64,000 nucleotides of DNA. It comes from Methylococcus sp. EFPC2 (GTDB lineage Bacteria; Pseudomonadota; Gammaproteobacteria; Methylococcales; Methylococcaceae). The notes beneath the pieces are model-generated. The model worked only from the letters and a program-made list of their open reading frames with translations. It did no database searches and was not told the origin of the DNA. The stretch lies in the NCBI RefSeq assembly GCF_016925495.1, contig NZ_CP070491.1:1922001-1986000 (forward strand), written 5' to 3'. The position numbers were made by a program, and so were the translations under genes. Numbering within the stretch: the first letter of the stretch is position 1; the number at the start of each line of letters is the position of its first letter. This document shows, piece by piece, positions 57,037-64,000 of the stretch.

Positions 57037-57876
57037 CTACCGTGGACGTGCGGGCTGGAAACGCTCCATCCCGACGGCATTCGAGACCGCCAACGGGTGG
57101 GACAAGCTGACGATTTGATCGGTGATCATCCCGTATAGCTCGCCGACCCAGGCCGGCATGACGCCCGGCACCGGTTCGAGCGTGCGCGAACGGGGATCGT
57201 GAGGGGCAATCACGACTTTCACACGCTCCTTGCCGACCTGAGCGACCAGCACGAACAATTCGTCTATGGCCGCGTCGCCCATGGCCAGACAGCCGATGGA
57301 CACGGCCCTGCCGTGGATAAAGATGTCCGAGCCCGGGTCCCGGCGGCCTTCCGCCGCCGCATGCGCGCGATCGTATTCGTTGGGATAATCGAGCTTCATG
57401 GACAGATGGAAATTGCTGTTGGGATTCAGGCCGACGATCCGGTAGATGCCTTCCGGCACCTGGCCATCTCCCTGCCGCAGTTTCGGTCCGGCCGTGCCGC
57501 TGGCCGCCAGGATGTCGTAATCGCGGATAAAGCGGTATTCGCGCCCCTCGTCGCGCGCCCACAGCTCCAACTTCTTCTCGGCCTTCAAGCCCACCAGGGT
57601 CACCTCGGCAGGCGGATAGGCCACCCCGGCGCGTACGAAATAGGGCTGGAGTTGTTCGACCGCATAGGGGCCGAAATCCCGCAGCACGTCGGCTACGCTA
57701 CGTTGGCCGGGCTCGCTCAGTGGCGGAGGCAGAATCACGGTGTTTTGAGCGGGCTTTTCGACGACGGCTCCCTCATGGCCGGTTGTCCTAGGGTGGTATG
57801 CAGCGTCATGATGGGCGCAGGCGCCGATCAGCACGGCCGCCGTGAGCGGCAATAGCTTCAAGATACGGTGAGTCAT
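57037..57876 (-). CDS. L,D-transpeptidase-family lipoprotein
   Basis: A protein of 279 residues with a lipobox signal (LLPLTAAVLIGACAHHD). The YkuD catalytic domain shows the DIFIHGRAVSIGCLAMGD motif with the active-site His and Cys, preceded by VPEGIYRIVGLNPNSNFHLSM. Such enzymes make 3-3 peptidoglycan cross-links or anchor lipoproteins; related periplasmic ones are ErfK/YafK. The C-terminal 60 residues are variable. Confidence 0.92.
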   Translation of the reverse strand: MTHRILKLLPLTAAVLIGACAHHDAAYHPRTTGHEGAVVEKPAQNTVILPPPLSEPGQRSVADVLRDFGPYAVEQLQPYFVRAGVAYPPAEVTLVGLKAEKKLELWARDEGREYRFIRDYDILAASGTAGPKLRQGDGQVPEGIYRIVGLNPNSNFHLSMKLDYPNEYDRAHAAAEGRRDPGSDIFIHGRAVSIGCLAMGDAAIDELFVLVAQVGKERVKVVIAPHDPRSRTLEPVPGVMPAWVGELYGMITDQIVSLSHPLAVSNAVGMERFQPARPR

Positions 57877-58036
57877 AAGGAATACGCGAGTTCAATTTCT
57901 TATCGGTTTCAGGGCCGGCGCGAGAACGACATGCCTCTGGCGAAGTCAAACGGAGCCTCAAGCCGGCGAGTAAAGACACTGCCCAAAACGATCCTGGCTC
58001 CCCCGGCCATTCCAAACCACCAACGCCGCCCCCTGC

Positions 58037-59341
58037 ATGCTTCGTATGTTAACACCTGCCCTCAGCAAACTCGCAAGTGCTCTCTGCATCCTGCTCACCG
58101 CCACGTTGCAGGTGGCCTGCCGATCGAACGAGCCCGGCCTTACCGAGGTGGAATTCTGGGCCATGGGCCAAGAAGGCGAACGGGTGAAGGCCTTGCTGTC
58201 CGAATTCGAGCGACGTCATCCGGAAATCCGCGTGAAGGTGCAGCAAATCCCCTGGAGCGCCGCGCATGAAAAGCTGCTGACCGCTTACGCAGGCGAAGCC
58301 ATGCCCGATGTATTCCAGCTTGGCAACACCTGGATACCGGAATTCGCCGCCCTGCATGCCTTGGAAGCCCTGGACGCGCGGCTCGCCCGGACTCGCGACC
58401 TGAACCGCGAGGACTTTTTCGCCGGCATCTATGCCGCCAACCGGATCGACGAGATCACGCGTTCTGTCCCCTGGTATGTCGACACGCGCGTGTTGTTTTA
58501 CCGCAAGGACATCTTGGCGGAGGCCGGATACCCCGAGCCGCCAGCGGATTGGCGAACCTGGATCGTAGCCATGGAGCGCATATGCAAACTGGGCGGCGGC
58601 ACGCGTTATGCCATGCTGCTGCCCATGAACGAATGGCAGATTCCCGCCATTCTGGGCCTGCAGGCCGGTGCGTCCCTCCTGCGGGAAGGGGGACGATACG
58701 GCGATTTCCGCAATGCGGACTTCCGCCGCGCCTTCTCGTTTTACCTGGATATATTCCGTCGCGGACTGGCGCCGGCGGTAGCGGAAGCGCAGATCGCCAA
58801 TCTGTATCAGGAGTTCGCCGCCGGCTACGTCGCCTTTTACATCACCGGCCCCTGGAACCTCGGCGAATTCCGCCGCCGCCTCCCCGCTACGCTCCAGGAT
58901 CGTTGGGCAACCGCGCCGCTCCCGGCTCCGGAGGGGACGTTCCCCGGATTGTCGCTGGCCGGCGGGGCCAGCTTGGGGCTATCCAGCAAGTCCAGGCACA
59001 AGGACGCCGCCTGGAAGCTCATCGAGTACCTCGCAGCACCTCCTCAGCAGGTCGCTTTCTACCGCCTAACGGGTAATCTGCCGGCCCGTCGTTCCGCCTG
59101 GGACCATCCCATCCTGGCCGAAGACGCGAAGGTCCGGGCATTTCGAGCGCAAATCGAACGCACCGCTACCCTGCCGCAAATTCCGGAATGGGAACACGTC
59201 GCCAACAAACTCGCGGAATACGCCGAAAAGGCGGTCAGAGGGGAAATGAGCGAAGACCAGGCCCTGCAGGCCCTGGACCGCGACGTCGACCGCATCCTCG
59301 AAAAACGCCGCTGGCTGATGGAAAAAGGCTCGGGGCGCTAA
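58037..59341 (+). CDS. ABC sugar-binding lipoprotein
   Basis: A protein of 434 residues with a lipobox (ILLTATLQVACRS) and the family-1 sugar-binding fold: VEFWAMGQEGERVKALLSEFERRHPEIRVKV, MPDVFQLGNTWIPEFA, VLFYRKDILAEAGYPEPP and the YVAFYITGPWNLGEF block. It delivers sugars to a MalF/MalG-type permease powered by a MalK-type ATPase. Such an ATPase with a glucan hydrolase is encoded at 12-15 kb, but no permease is in the window, so a link is only inferred. A strong terminator follows. Confidence 0.93.
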   Translation: MLRMLTPALSKLASALCILLTATLQVACRSNEPGLTEVEFWAMGQEGERVKALLSEFERRHPEIRVKVQQIPWSAAHEKLLTAYAGEAMPDVFQLGNTWIPEFAALHALEALDARLARTRDLNREDFFAGIYAANRIDEITRSVPWYVDTRVLFYRKDILAEAGYPEPPADWRTWIVAMERICKLGGGTRYAMLLPMNEWQIPAILGLQAGASLLREGGRYGDFRNADFRRAFSFYLDIFRRGLAPAVAEAQIANLYQEFAAGYVAFYITGPWNLGEFRRRLPATLQDRWATAPLPAPEGTFPGLSLAGGASLGLSSKSRHKDAAWKLIEYLAAPPQQVAFYRLTGNLPARRSAWDHPILAEDAKVRAFRAQIERTATLPQIPEWEHVANKLAEYAEKAVRGEMSEDQALQALDRDVDRILEKRRWLMEKGSGR

Positions 59342-59353
59342 ACGCCCCGCAAC

Positions 59354-59385
59354 AAAAAAGGCGCTGCCGCGGCAGCGCCTTTTTT
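59354..59385. terminator. Strong bidirectional terminator
   Basis: A perfect 15-bp stem, A6 plus GGCGCTGCC with its complement and T6, around a two-base centre sits between the convergent sugar-binding gene and the oxidase operon. It works in both directions. Confidence 0.9.
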
Positions 59386-59402
59386 GACCGTAGTTACTCG
59401 CC

Positions 59403-60278
59403 TTACAGCCAGTAAACGAAGATAAACAAGCCCAACCAGACCACGTCGACGAAGTGCCAATACCAGGCCGCGGCTTCGAACGCGAAATGGTGCTCGGCGT
59501 TGAAATGTCCTTTCAGGCTGCGGAACAAGGTCACAGTCAACATGATGGCGCCGATGGTGACATGCAGGCCGTGGAAACCGGTCAACATGAAGAACGTCGA
59601 GCCGTAGATGCCGGTGCCCAGGGTCAAGCCCATTTCCGTATAAGCCTCGTGATATTCGTAACCCTGGAACAGTACGAAAGAAAAACCCAGGGCGACGGTG
59701 GCGATCAGACCCTTGATCAATTGCTGACGGTTGTTGGCCAGCAACCCCCAGTGCGCCCAGGTCACGGTGCCGCCCGAAGTGAGCAGGATCAGGGTATTGA
59801 TGGCCGGAACGCCCCAGGCCCCCATGGGCTCGAAATGGCCGTCGATACCGCCCACCGCGCCCGGACCGTTGGTCGGCCAAACCGCAGTGAACGAATCCCA
59901 AATCAGCTTGGTTTCGGCGAATCCACCCGTTCCTTCACTGCCCAACCACGGCACCGAAAGTACCCGCGCGTAATAAAGCGCGCCGAAGAATGCGCTGAAG
60001 AACATGACTTCGGAAAAGATGAACCAGATCATGCCCATGCGGAAAGAGATGTCCACCTGGTGGTTGTAGGTTCCGCTTTCGCTCTCGGCCACCACCGTAC
60101 CGAACCAGCCGAACAACATGACGACCAGCACGATGGCGCCGATGATCATCAGGGTCGATCCGATGCTGGAGCCATTCAGATGATTGGCGAAACCCGCGAG
60201 TAAGGTGGTCAGCCCGATCGATCCGACGATCGGCCATTTTGCGGTGTGCGGTACGTAATATGCGTCTTTGGTTGCCAT
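59403..60278 (-). CDS. ctaE: Cytochrome c oxidase subunit III
   Basis: An integral membrane subunit of 291 residues with seven segments. Blocks such as WPIVGSIGLTTLLAGFANHLNG, FRMGMIWFIFSEVMFFSAFFGALYYAR, FVLFQGYEYHEAY and FFMLTGFHGLHVTIGAIML, and the C-terminal AAWYWHFVDVVWLGLFIFVYWL, are diagnostic. Last gene of the ctaC-ctaD-ctaG-ctaE operon. Confidence 0.97.
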   Translation of the reverse strand: MATKDAYYVPHTAKWPIVGSIGLTTLLAGFANHLNGSSIGSTLMIIGAIVLVVMLFGWFGTVVAESESGTYNHQVDISFRMGMIWFIFSEVMFFSAFFGALYYARVLSVPWLGSEGTGGFAETKLIWDSFTAVWPTNGPGAVGGIDGHFEPMGAWGVPAINTLILLTSGGTVTWAHWGLLANNRQQLIKGLIATVALGFSFVLFQGYEYHEAYTEMGLTLGTGIYGSTFFMLTGFHGLHVTIGAIMLTVTLFRSLKGHFNAEHHFAFEAAAWYWHFVDVVWLGLFIFVYWL

Positions 60279-60287
60279 CTTGCTCCC

Positions 60288-60848
60288 CTACTTAACTTGG
60301 ATTTGATCTTGCTTCTTGTCGGTGATATCGAAAAAGGTATACGAGAGGGTCATGTCCTTAACATCGGCCGGCAGTGACGGATCCACGACGAATCGGACCG
60401 GCATTTCCCTCTCCTGGTGCGGCTCGAATTTCTGCGCCGTGAAACAAAAACACTGGGCCTTCTTGAGCAAAGGCGAAGCGGTCCCCGGAGCCACGCTGGG
60501 TATCGCCTGACCAATCAGACCACGGTCGGAGGTGTTTTCGGCATAAAACTTGACGGTATAAAACTGCCCCGGATGGATCTTGATCTTCGCCTGCTCGGCT
60601 CGGAATTTCAGGGGAGTGTCGCCGTTGACCGAAGTCACGAACTCGAGGTTTACCTCCCGGTTCGCATCGACCTGATAGCCGCCGTCCGCGCTTGCCTCGC
60701 TCTTGACCTTACCGTTCAATCCGGTGAGATCGCAAAACACATCGTAAAAGGGGACCAAGGCGAAGCCGAACCCGAACATCGCCACGGCGATCAATACCAT
60801 GCGCCGGACCAGGCGAGCATTCGCCTTCTGCTTGTCGAATTGATTCAC
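60288..60848 (-). CDS. ctaG: Cytochrome c oxidase copper chaperone
   Basis: Cox11/CtaG family protein of 186 residues that inserts copper into the CuB site of subunit I. One N-terminal membrane segment (MVLIAVAMFGFGFALVPFYDVFCDLTGL) is followed by a beta domain with the copper motif CFCFTAQKFEPHQEREMPV. A GTG at 60848 is the start; it overlaps the TGA of the tiny gene upstream as GTGA. Nine bases separate it from ctaE. Confidence 0.95.
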   Translation of the reverse strand: MNQFDKQKANARLVRRMVLIAVAMFGFGFALVPFYDVFCDLTGLNGKVKSEASADGGYQVDANREVNLEFVTSVNGDTPLKFRAEQAKIKIHPGQFYTVKFYAENTSDRGLIGQAIPSVAPGTASPLLKKAQCFCFTAQKFEPHQEREMPVRFVVDPSLPADVKDMTLSYTFFDITDKKQDQIQVK

Positions 60849-60955
60849 GGTGCCGAAGTCGACGTAGCGACTCTGAAAATCGCGTAGGCATAGAGTGCCA
60901 CCGCGAACAGCGCGATCGCCGATGCCAGGATGATGTTTTTTCTGCGAGTATCCAT
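60845..60955 (-). CDS. Cytochrome oxidase small assembly protein, 36 residues
   Basis: A tiny gene between ctaD and ctaG that encodes MDTRRKNIILASAIALFAVA and a further 16 residues ending STSAP. It has a basic start and one membrane segment, the hallmarks of the small assembly protein that accompanies ctaG in many proteobacteria. Its TGA (60847-60845) overlaps the GTG of ctaG. An ATG at 60964 would add three residues. Confidence 0.75.
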   Translation of the reverse strand: MDTRRKNIILASAIALFAVALYAYAIFRVATSTSAP

Positions 60956-61015
60956 GAATTTCATTTGTCGGTCCCGCCACCCGTAGGGAGGGCGGGAACC
61001 CAACTCACCAGCCGA

Positions 61016-62629
61016 TTAATGCTTGTCCAGGATGAGTTCCGGAGCCGGCGCTTCGGTCCAGGTATGGTAGGGCGGAGGGGAAGGCAGATGCCATTCCAGG
61101 CCGTGGTTTTCCGCGCCTTCCCAGACTTCGCTGCTGGCTTTTTCGCCACCCTTGATTGCCTTGATGACCACGTACACGAAGATCAGCTGGGAGAATCCGA
61201 AGACGAAGGCTCCCGCGCTGGACATCGCATTGAACTCGGCGAATTGAACGGCGTAGTCCGGAATACGGCGGGGCATGCCGGCCAAGCCCACGAAGTGCTG
61301 CGGGAAGAACAACACGTTCACCGATATCGTGGACAGCCAGAAATGCAGCTGACCCAGGCGCTCGTCGTATTTATGGCCGGTCCACTTCGGCAGCCAGTAG
61401 TAAGTGCCGGCGAACAGGGCGAACACGGCACCCGGGACCAGCACGTAGTGGAAGTGGGCGACGATGAAATAGGTGTCGTGGTACTGAAGGTCGGCCGGCG
61501 AGATCGACATCATCAGGCCGGTGAAACCACCCATGGTGAACAGCACCACGAAAGCGATGGCGAACAGCATGGGCGTTTCGAAGGTCATCGCCCCTTTCCA
61601 CATGGTGGAGATCCAGTTGAACACCTTCACGCCGGTCGGAACCGCGATGAGCATGGTGGCGTAGGTGAAATACAACTCACCGGCCAAAGGCATGCCTACG
61701 GTGTACTGATGGTGGGCCCATACGATGAAGGACAGCAGGCCGATGGAAGCCGTCGCATACACCATGGAGCTGTAGCCGAACAAGGGCTTGCGGGCGAAGG
61801 TGGGGATGATCTGGGAGATCACGCCGAAGGACGGCAGGATCATGATGTAAACCTCGGGATGCCCGAAGAACCAGAACAAGTGCTGATACAGAACCGGGTC
61901 GCCGCCGCCGGCCGCATTGAAGAAGCTGGTACCGAAATATTTGTCGGTGAGCAACATGGTGACCGCGCCGGCGAATACCGGCATGACCGCGATCAGCAGG
62001 AAGGCGGTGATGACCCAGGTCCACACGAACATGGGCAGTTTCATCAGCGTCATGCCCGGTGCGCGCATGTTGAACACGGTCACGATGATGTTGATCGCCC
62101 CCATGATCGAGGACATGCCCAGCAAATGCACTGAGAAGATCGCGAACGGCAGGTGATTGCCGCCCTGCAACACCAACGGCGGGTACAGGGTCCAGCCGGC
62201 CGCCGGAGCGCCGCCTTCCATGAACAGGGTGCTGGCCAGCAACGCGAAGGCGAAGGGCAGGATCCAGAAGCTCCAGTTGTTCATGCGCGGTAATGCCATG
62301 TCCGGAGCGCCGATCATCATCGGGATCATCCAGTTGGCCAAGCCCACGAATGCCGGCATGACCGCGCCGAACACCATGATCAGCGCATGCAGCGTAGTCA
62401 TCTGATTGAAGAACAGGGGATCGACCCATTGCATGCCGGGTTCGAACAGTTCCAGCCGGATGATCAGCGCCATCGCGCCGCCGACGAAGAACATGATCAG
62501 CGCGGTCACCAGGTAGAGCGTGCCGATGTCTTTGTGGTTGGTGGTCGTCACCCACCGCATGAACCCCTTGGCGGGACCATGGTCGTGATGCTCGTGGTGA
62601 GCGTCATGAGTTGCAGCGGTCATAGCCAT
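61016..62629 (-). CDS. ctaD: Cytochrome c oxidase subunit I
   Basis: Catalytic heme-copper subunit of 537 residues with twelve membrane segments. The heme a and CuB ligands lie in [33 protein letters not shown] (His-Tyr crosslink region), [12 protein letters not shown] and [17 protein letters not shown]. The His-rich N-terminus ([11 protein letters not shown]) is a common feature. ATG at 62623 is a near alternative to 62629. It reduces O2 and pumps protons. Confidence 0.98.
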   Translation of the reverse strand: MAMTAATHDAHHEHHDHGPAKGFMRWVTTTNHKDIGTLYLVTALIMFFVGGAMALIIRLELFEPGMQWVDPLFFNQMTTLHALIMVFGAVMPAFVGLANWMIPMMIGAPDMALPRMNNWSFWILPFAFALLASTLFMEGGAPAAGWTLYPPLVLQGGNHLPFAIFSVHLLGMSSIMGAINIIVTVFNMRAPGMTLMKLPMFVWTWVITAFLLIAVMPVFAGAVTMLLTDKYFGTSFFNAAGGGDPVLYQHLFWFFGHPEVYIMILPSFGVISQIIPTFARKPLFGYSSMVYATASIGLLSFIVWAHHQYTVGMPLAGELYFTYATMLIAVPTGVKVFNWISTMWKGAMTFETPMLFAIAFVVLFTMGGFTGLMMSISPADLQYHDTYFIVAHFHYVLVPGAVFALFAGTYYWLPKWTGHKYDERLGQLHFWLSTISVNVLFFPQHFVGLAGMPRRIPDYAVQFAEFNAMSSAGAFVFGFSQLIFVYVVIKAIKGGEKASSEVWEGAENHGLEWHLPSPPPYHTWTEAPAPELILDKH

Positions 62630-62656
62630 TTACCTCATTCTTGAATAAGTGAAAGA

Positions 62657-63775
62657 TTATTTCTGGGCCTGAATTTCAGACGGCTGCACAAGATCGCCCT
62701 TTTTGTTGCCGAAGGCGTTGCGCTGATAGGTGATCACGGCGGCCAGATCGGCGGCACTCAGCTGATCTTCGAAGGCAGGCATGGACTTCTTGCCTTTCAC
62801 GACCACGCTGACATGCTCCGCGATGGGCCCGAGCGCCACCGGACTGCCCTTGATCGCGGGGAAGGTTCCGGGGATGCCTTCACCGTTGGGCAGGTGGCAA
62901 GCGGCACAGTTGGTGGAGTAGACCTGCTCGCCCTTGGCCACGAGTTCGTCGAGCGTGAAGGTCTTGCCGGATTCGGCCTGCTCGGACTCCTGCTTCGACT
63001 TATGCTCGGCCACCCACTGCTTGTATTCCTCGTCCGTCTTGGCGATGACCACGATGGGCATGAAGCCGTGGTCGCGACCGCACAATTCGGCGCACTGTCC
63101 GCGGTAGGTGCCGGGTTTCTCCACCTTGATCCAGCCATCGGTGATGAAGCCGGGAATGGCGTCCTTCTTCCAGCCGAACTCGGGCACCCACCAGGCGTGC
63201 AACACGTCTGCGGCGGTCAGCAGAATGCGGATTTTCTTGCCGACGGGAATCACCAGAGGATCGTCGACATTGAGGAGGTAGTTATCGACGGTGGTCGGAT
63301 CGATCCTGGATCCCAGTTGGCGCGCTTCGTTGCTCTTGGTGTCCAGGGTGCTGAAGAAGTCGATGCCTTCATCCAGGTAGGTATAGCGCCACTTCCATTG
63401 ATAACCGGTGACCTTGATCGTCATATCGGCGGCACCGGTGTCGTACGCCTTGATCATGACCTGAGTCGCCGGCACGGCCATGGCAAACAGGATCAGGAAA
63501 GGAATGAGGGTCCAGACGATTTCCAGCCGGGTGTTCTCGTGAAACTTGGCGGGCACGGCTCCCTTGGATTTGCGATGGTGAACGATGGAATAAACCATCA
63601 GGCCGTAGACGATTACGCCGATCGCCACGCAGATCCACAGGATCAACATGTGCAGGTCATGAATGTCGCGACTGGTTTCGGTCACGCCAACCGGCATGTT
63701 GACCGCATAATCGGCCTGCGCTTCACCCCATATCATCAGCGCCAAGCCAGCGAGCAGTTGCTTTGTTTTTTTCAC
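62657..63775 (-). CDS. ctaC: Cytochrome c oxidase subunit II with fused cytochrome c
   Basis: A protein of 372 residues with a signal peptide and two membrane segments, then the cupredoxin domain with CuA ligands (VLHAWWVPEFG and GQCAELCGRDHGFMPI). A C-terminal cytochrome c domain (residues about 270-350) has the heme site CAACH and KKSMPAFEDQLSAAD. The fusion defines a caa3-like subunit II. It is the first gene of the operon. Confidence 0.97.
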   Translation of the reverse strand: MKKTKQLLAGLALMIWGEAQADYAVNMPVGVTETSRDIHDLHMLILWICVAIGVIVYGLMVYSIVHHRKSKGAVPAKFHENTRLEIVWTLIPFLILFAMAVPATQVMIKAYDTGAADMTIKVTGYQWKWRYTYLDEGIDFFSTLDTKSNEARQLGSRIDPTTVDNYLLNVDDPLVIPVGKKIRILLTAADVLHAWWVPEFGWKKDAIPGFITDGWIKVEKPGTYRGQCAELCGRDHGFMPIVVIAKTDEEYKQWVAEHKSKQESEQAESGKTFTLDELVAKGEQVYSTNCAACHLPNGEGIPGTFPAIKGSPVALGPIAEHVSVVVKGKKSMPAFEDQLSAADLAAVITYQRNAFGNKKGDLVQPSEIQAQK

Positions 63776-63821
63776 GGAGCCCTCTCTTCAATCTCTAAAA
63801 TATGCATAACCAAATCTTCGT

Positions 63822-64000
63822 CATCGGGTATCCAGCCAATTCCTCAACTCCCGCGCCAAGGTTTTGCGCTCATCCTCGACCAGAAATCCGCCGATTTCCA
63901 CGCACTTACCGTGGAGCCTGAGCTGCAGGCTGCTAGGGTGGCCGCGCCGGGCGGACCGAATCAAATCCAAGGCCACCCACGCGCGCTGGAAGCGCCAAGA
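63822..64000 (-). CDS. DUF2244 protein, partial at the window edge
   Basis: The C-terminal 58 or so residues of a protein whose start lies beyond position 64000. The sequence WRFQRAWVALDLIR, then LQLRLHGKCVEIGGFLVEDERKTLARELRNWL, is the characteristic end of DUF2244 proteins, which often precede the cytochrome oxidase genes and may help oxidase assembly. The stop at 63822 is 46 bases upstream of ctaC. Confidence 0.8.

Overview
The window looks like a piece of chromosome from a high-GC gammaproteobacterium, with a mobile-element remnant at its left end. The housekeeping content fits a Methylococcaceae-like methanotroph: an Entner-Doudoroff edd-eda pair, an aa3-type oxidase operon whose subunit II carries a fused cytochrome c, a di-heme peroxidase operon, LpxH, aerobic cobalamin genes, a cytochrome P450 and a PEP-CTERM protein. 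No single gene proves the taxonomy, so this is inference.

Region 1 to about 12.0 kb is an integrated element of phage or phage-satellite type. It has an AT-rich orphan gene, an AlpA-like regulator behind a perfect inverted repeat, a KilA-N protein, a chain of small overlapping genes, and a large RepB-type primase/DUF3987 replication protein. Next comes a 220-bp block of CACAAAA palindromes flanking an AT-rich tract, which I read as a replication origin. More small unknown genes and a coiled-coil protein follow, and the element ends with a lone tail tape-measure protein. I see no integrase, terminase, capsid, portal or other tail gene, so it is either a satellite that brings its own tail-length ruler or a badly decayed prophage.

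Region 12 to 26 kb is on the minus strand. It holds a MalK/UgpC-type sugar ABC ATPase next to a secreted glucoamylase-like protein, then a giant 3167-residue secreted protein (transglutaminase-like, Ig-like, discoidin, toroid repeats, PKD and one CxxCH heme site), then a PEP-CTERM protein. A matching sugar-binding lipoprotein sits far away at 58 kb, and no permease is present.

Region 26 to 46 kb is mostly core metabolism: eda and edd, a small membrane protein, an FmdB zinc ribbon, a peroxidase/phosphoesterase/cytochrome c operon, carbonic anhydrase, a cyclophilin, lpxH, a DMT transporter, an acid phosphatase-like protein, YqaA, valS (with a REP-like palindrome translated in frame), an HDOD-GAF protein, and the overlapping cobalamin genes bluB-cobB-cbiB.

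Region 46 to 64 kb holds a YfcE-like phosphoesterase, an ABC exporter whose nucleotide-binding domain has lost its catalytic motifs, a frameshifted Tyr/Gly-rich lipoprotein, a methyltransferase, an orphan F1-ATPase beta subunit, a bile-acid-symporter-family carrier, an SmbP-like protein, ygiD, a P450, an L,D-transpeptidase and the sugar-binding lipoprotein. It ends with the terminal oxidase cluster (ctaC, ctaD, a 36-residue assembly protein, ctaG, ctaE) and the end of a DUF2244 gene cut by the window edge. No rRNA, tRNA, CRISPR array or insertion sequence was recognised.
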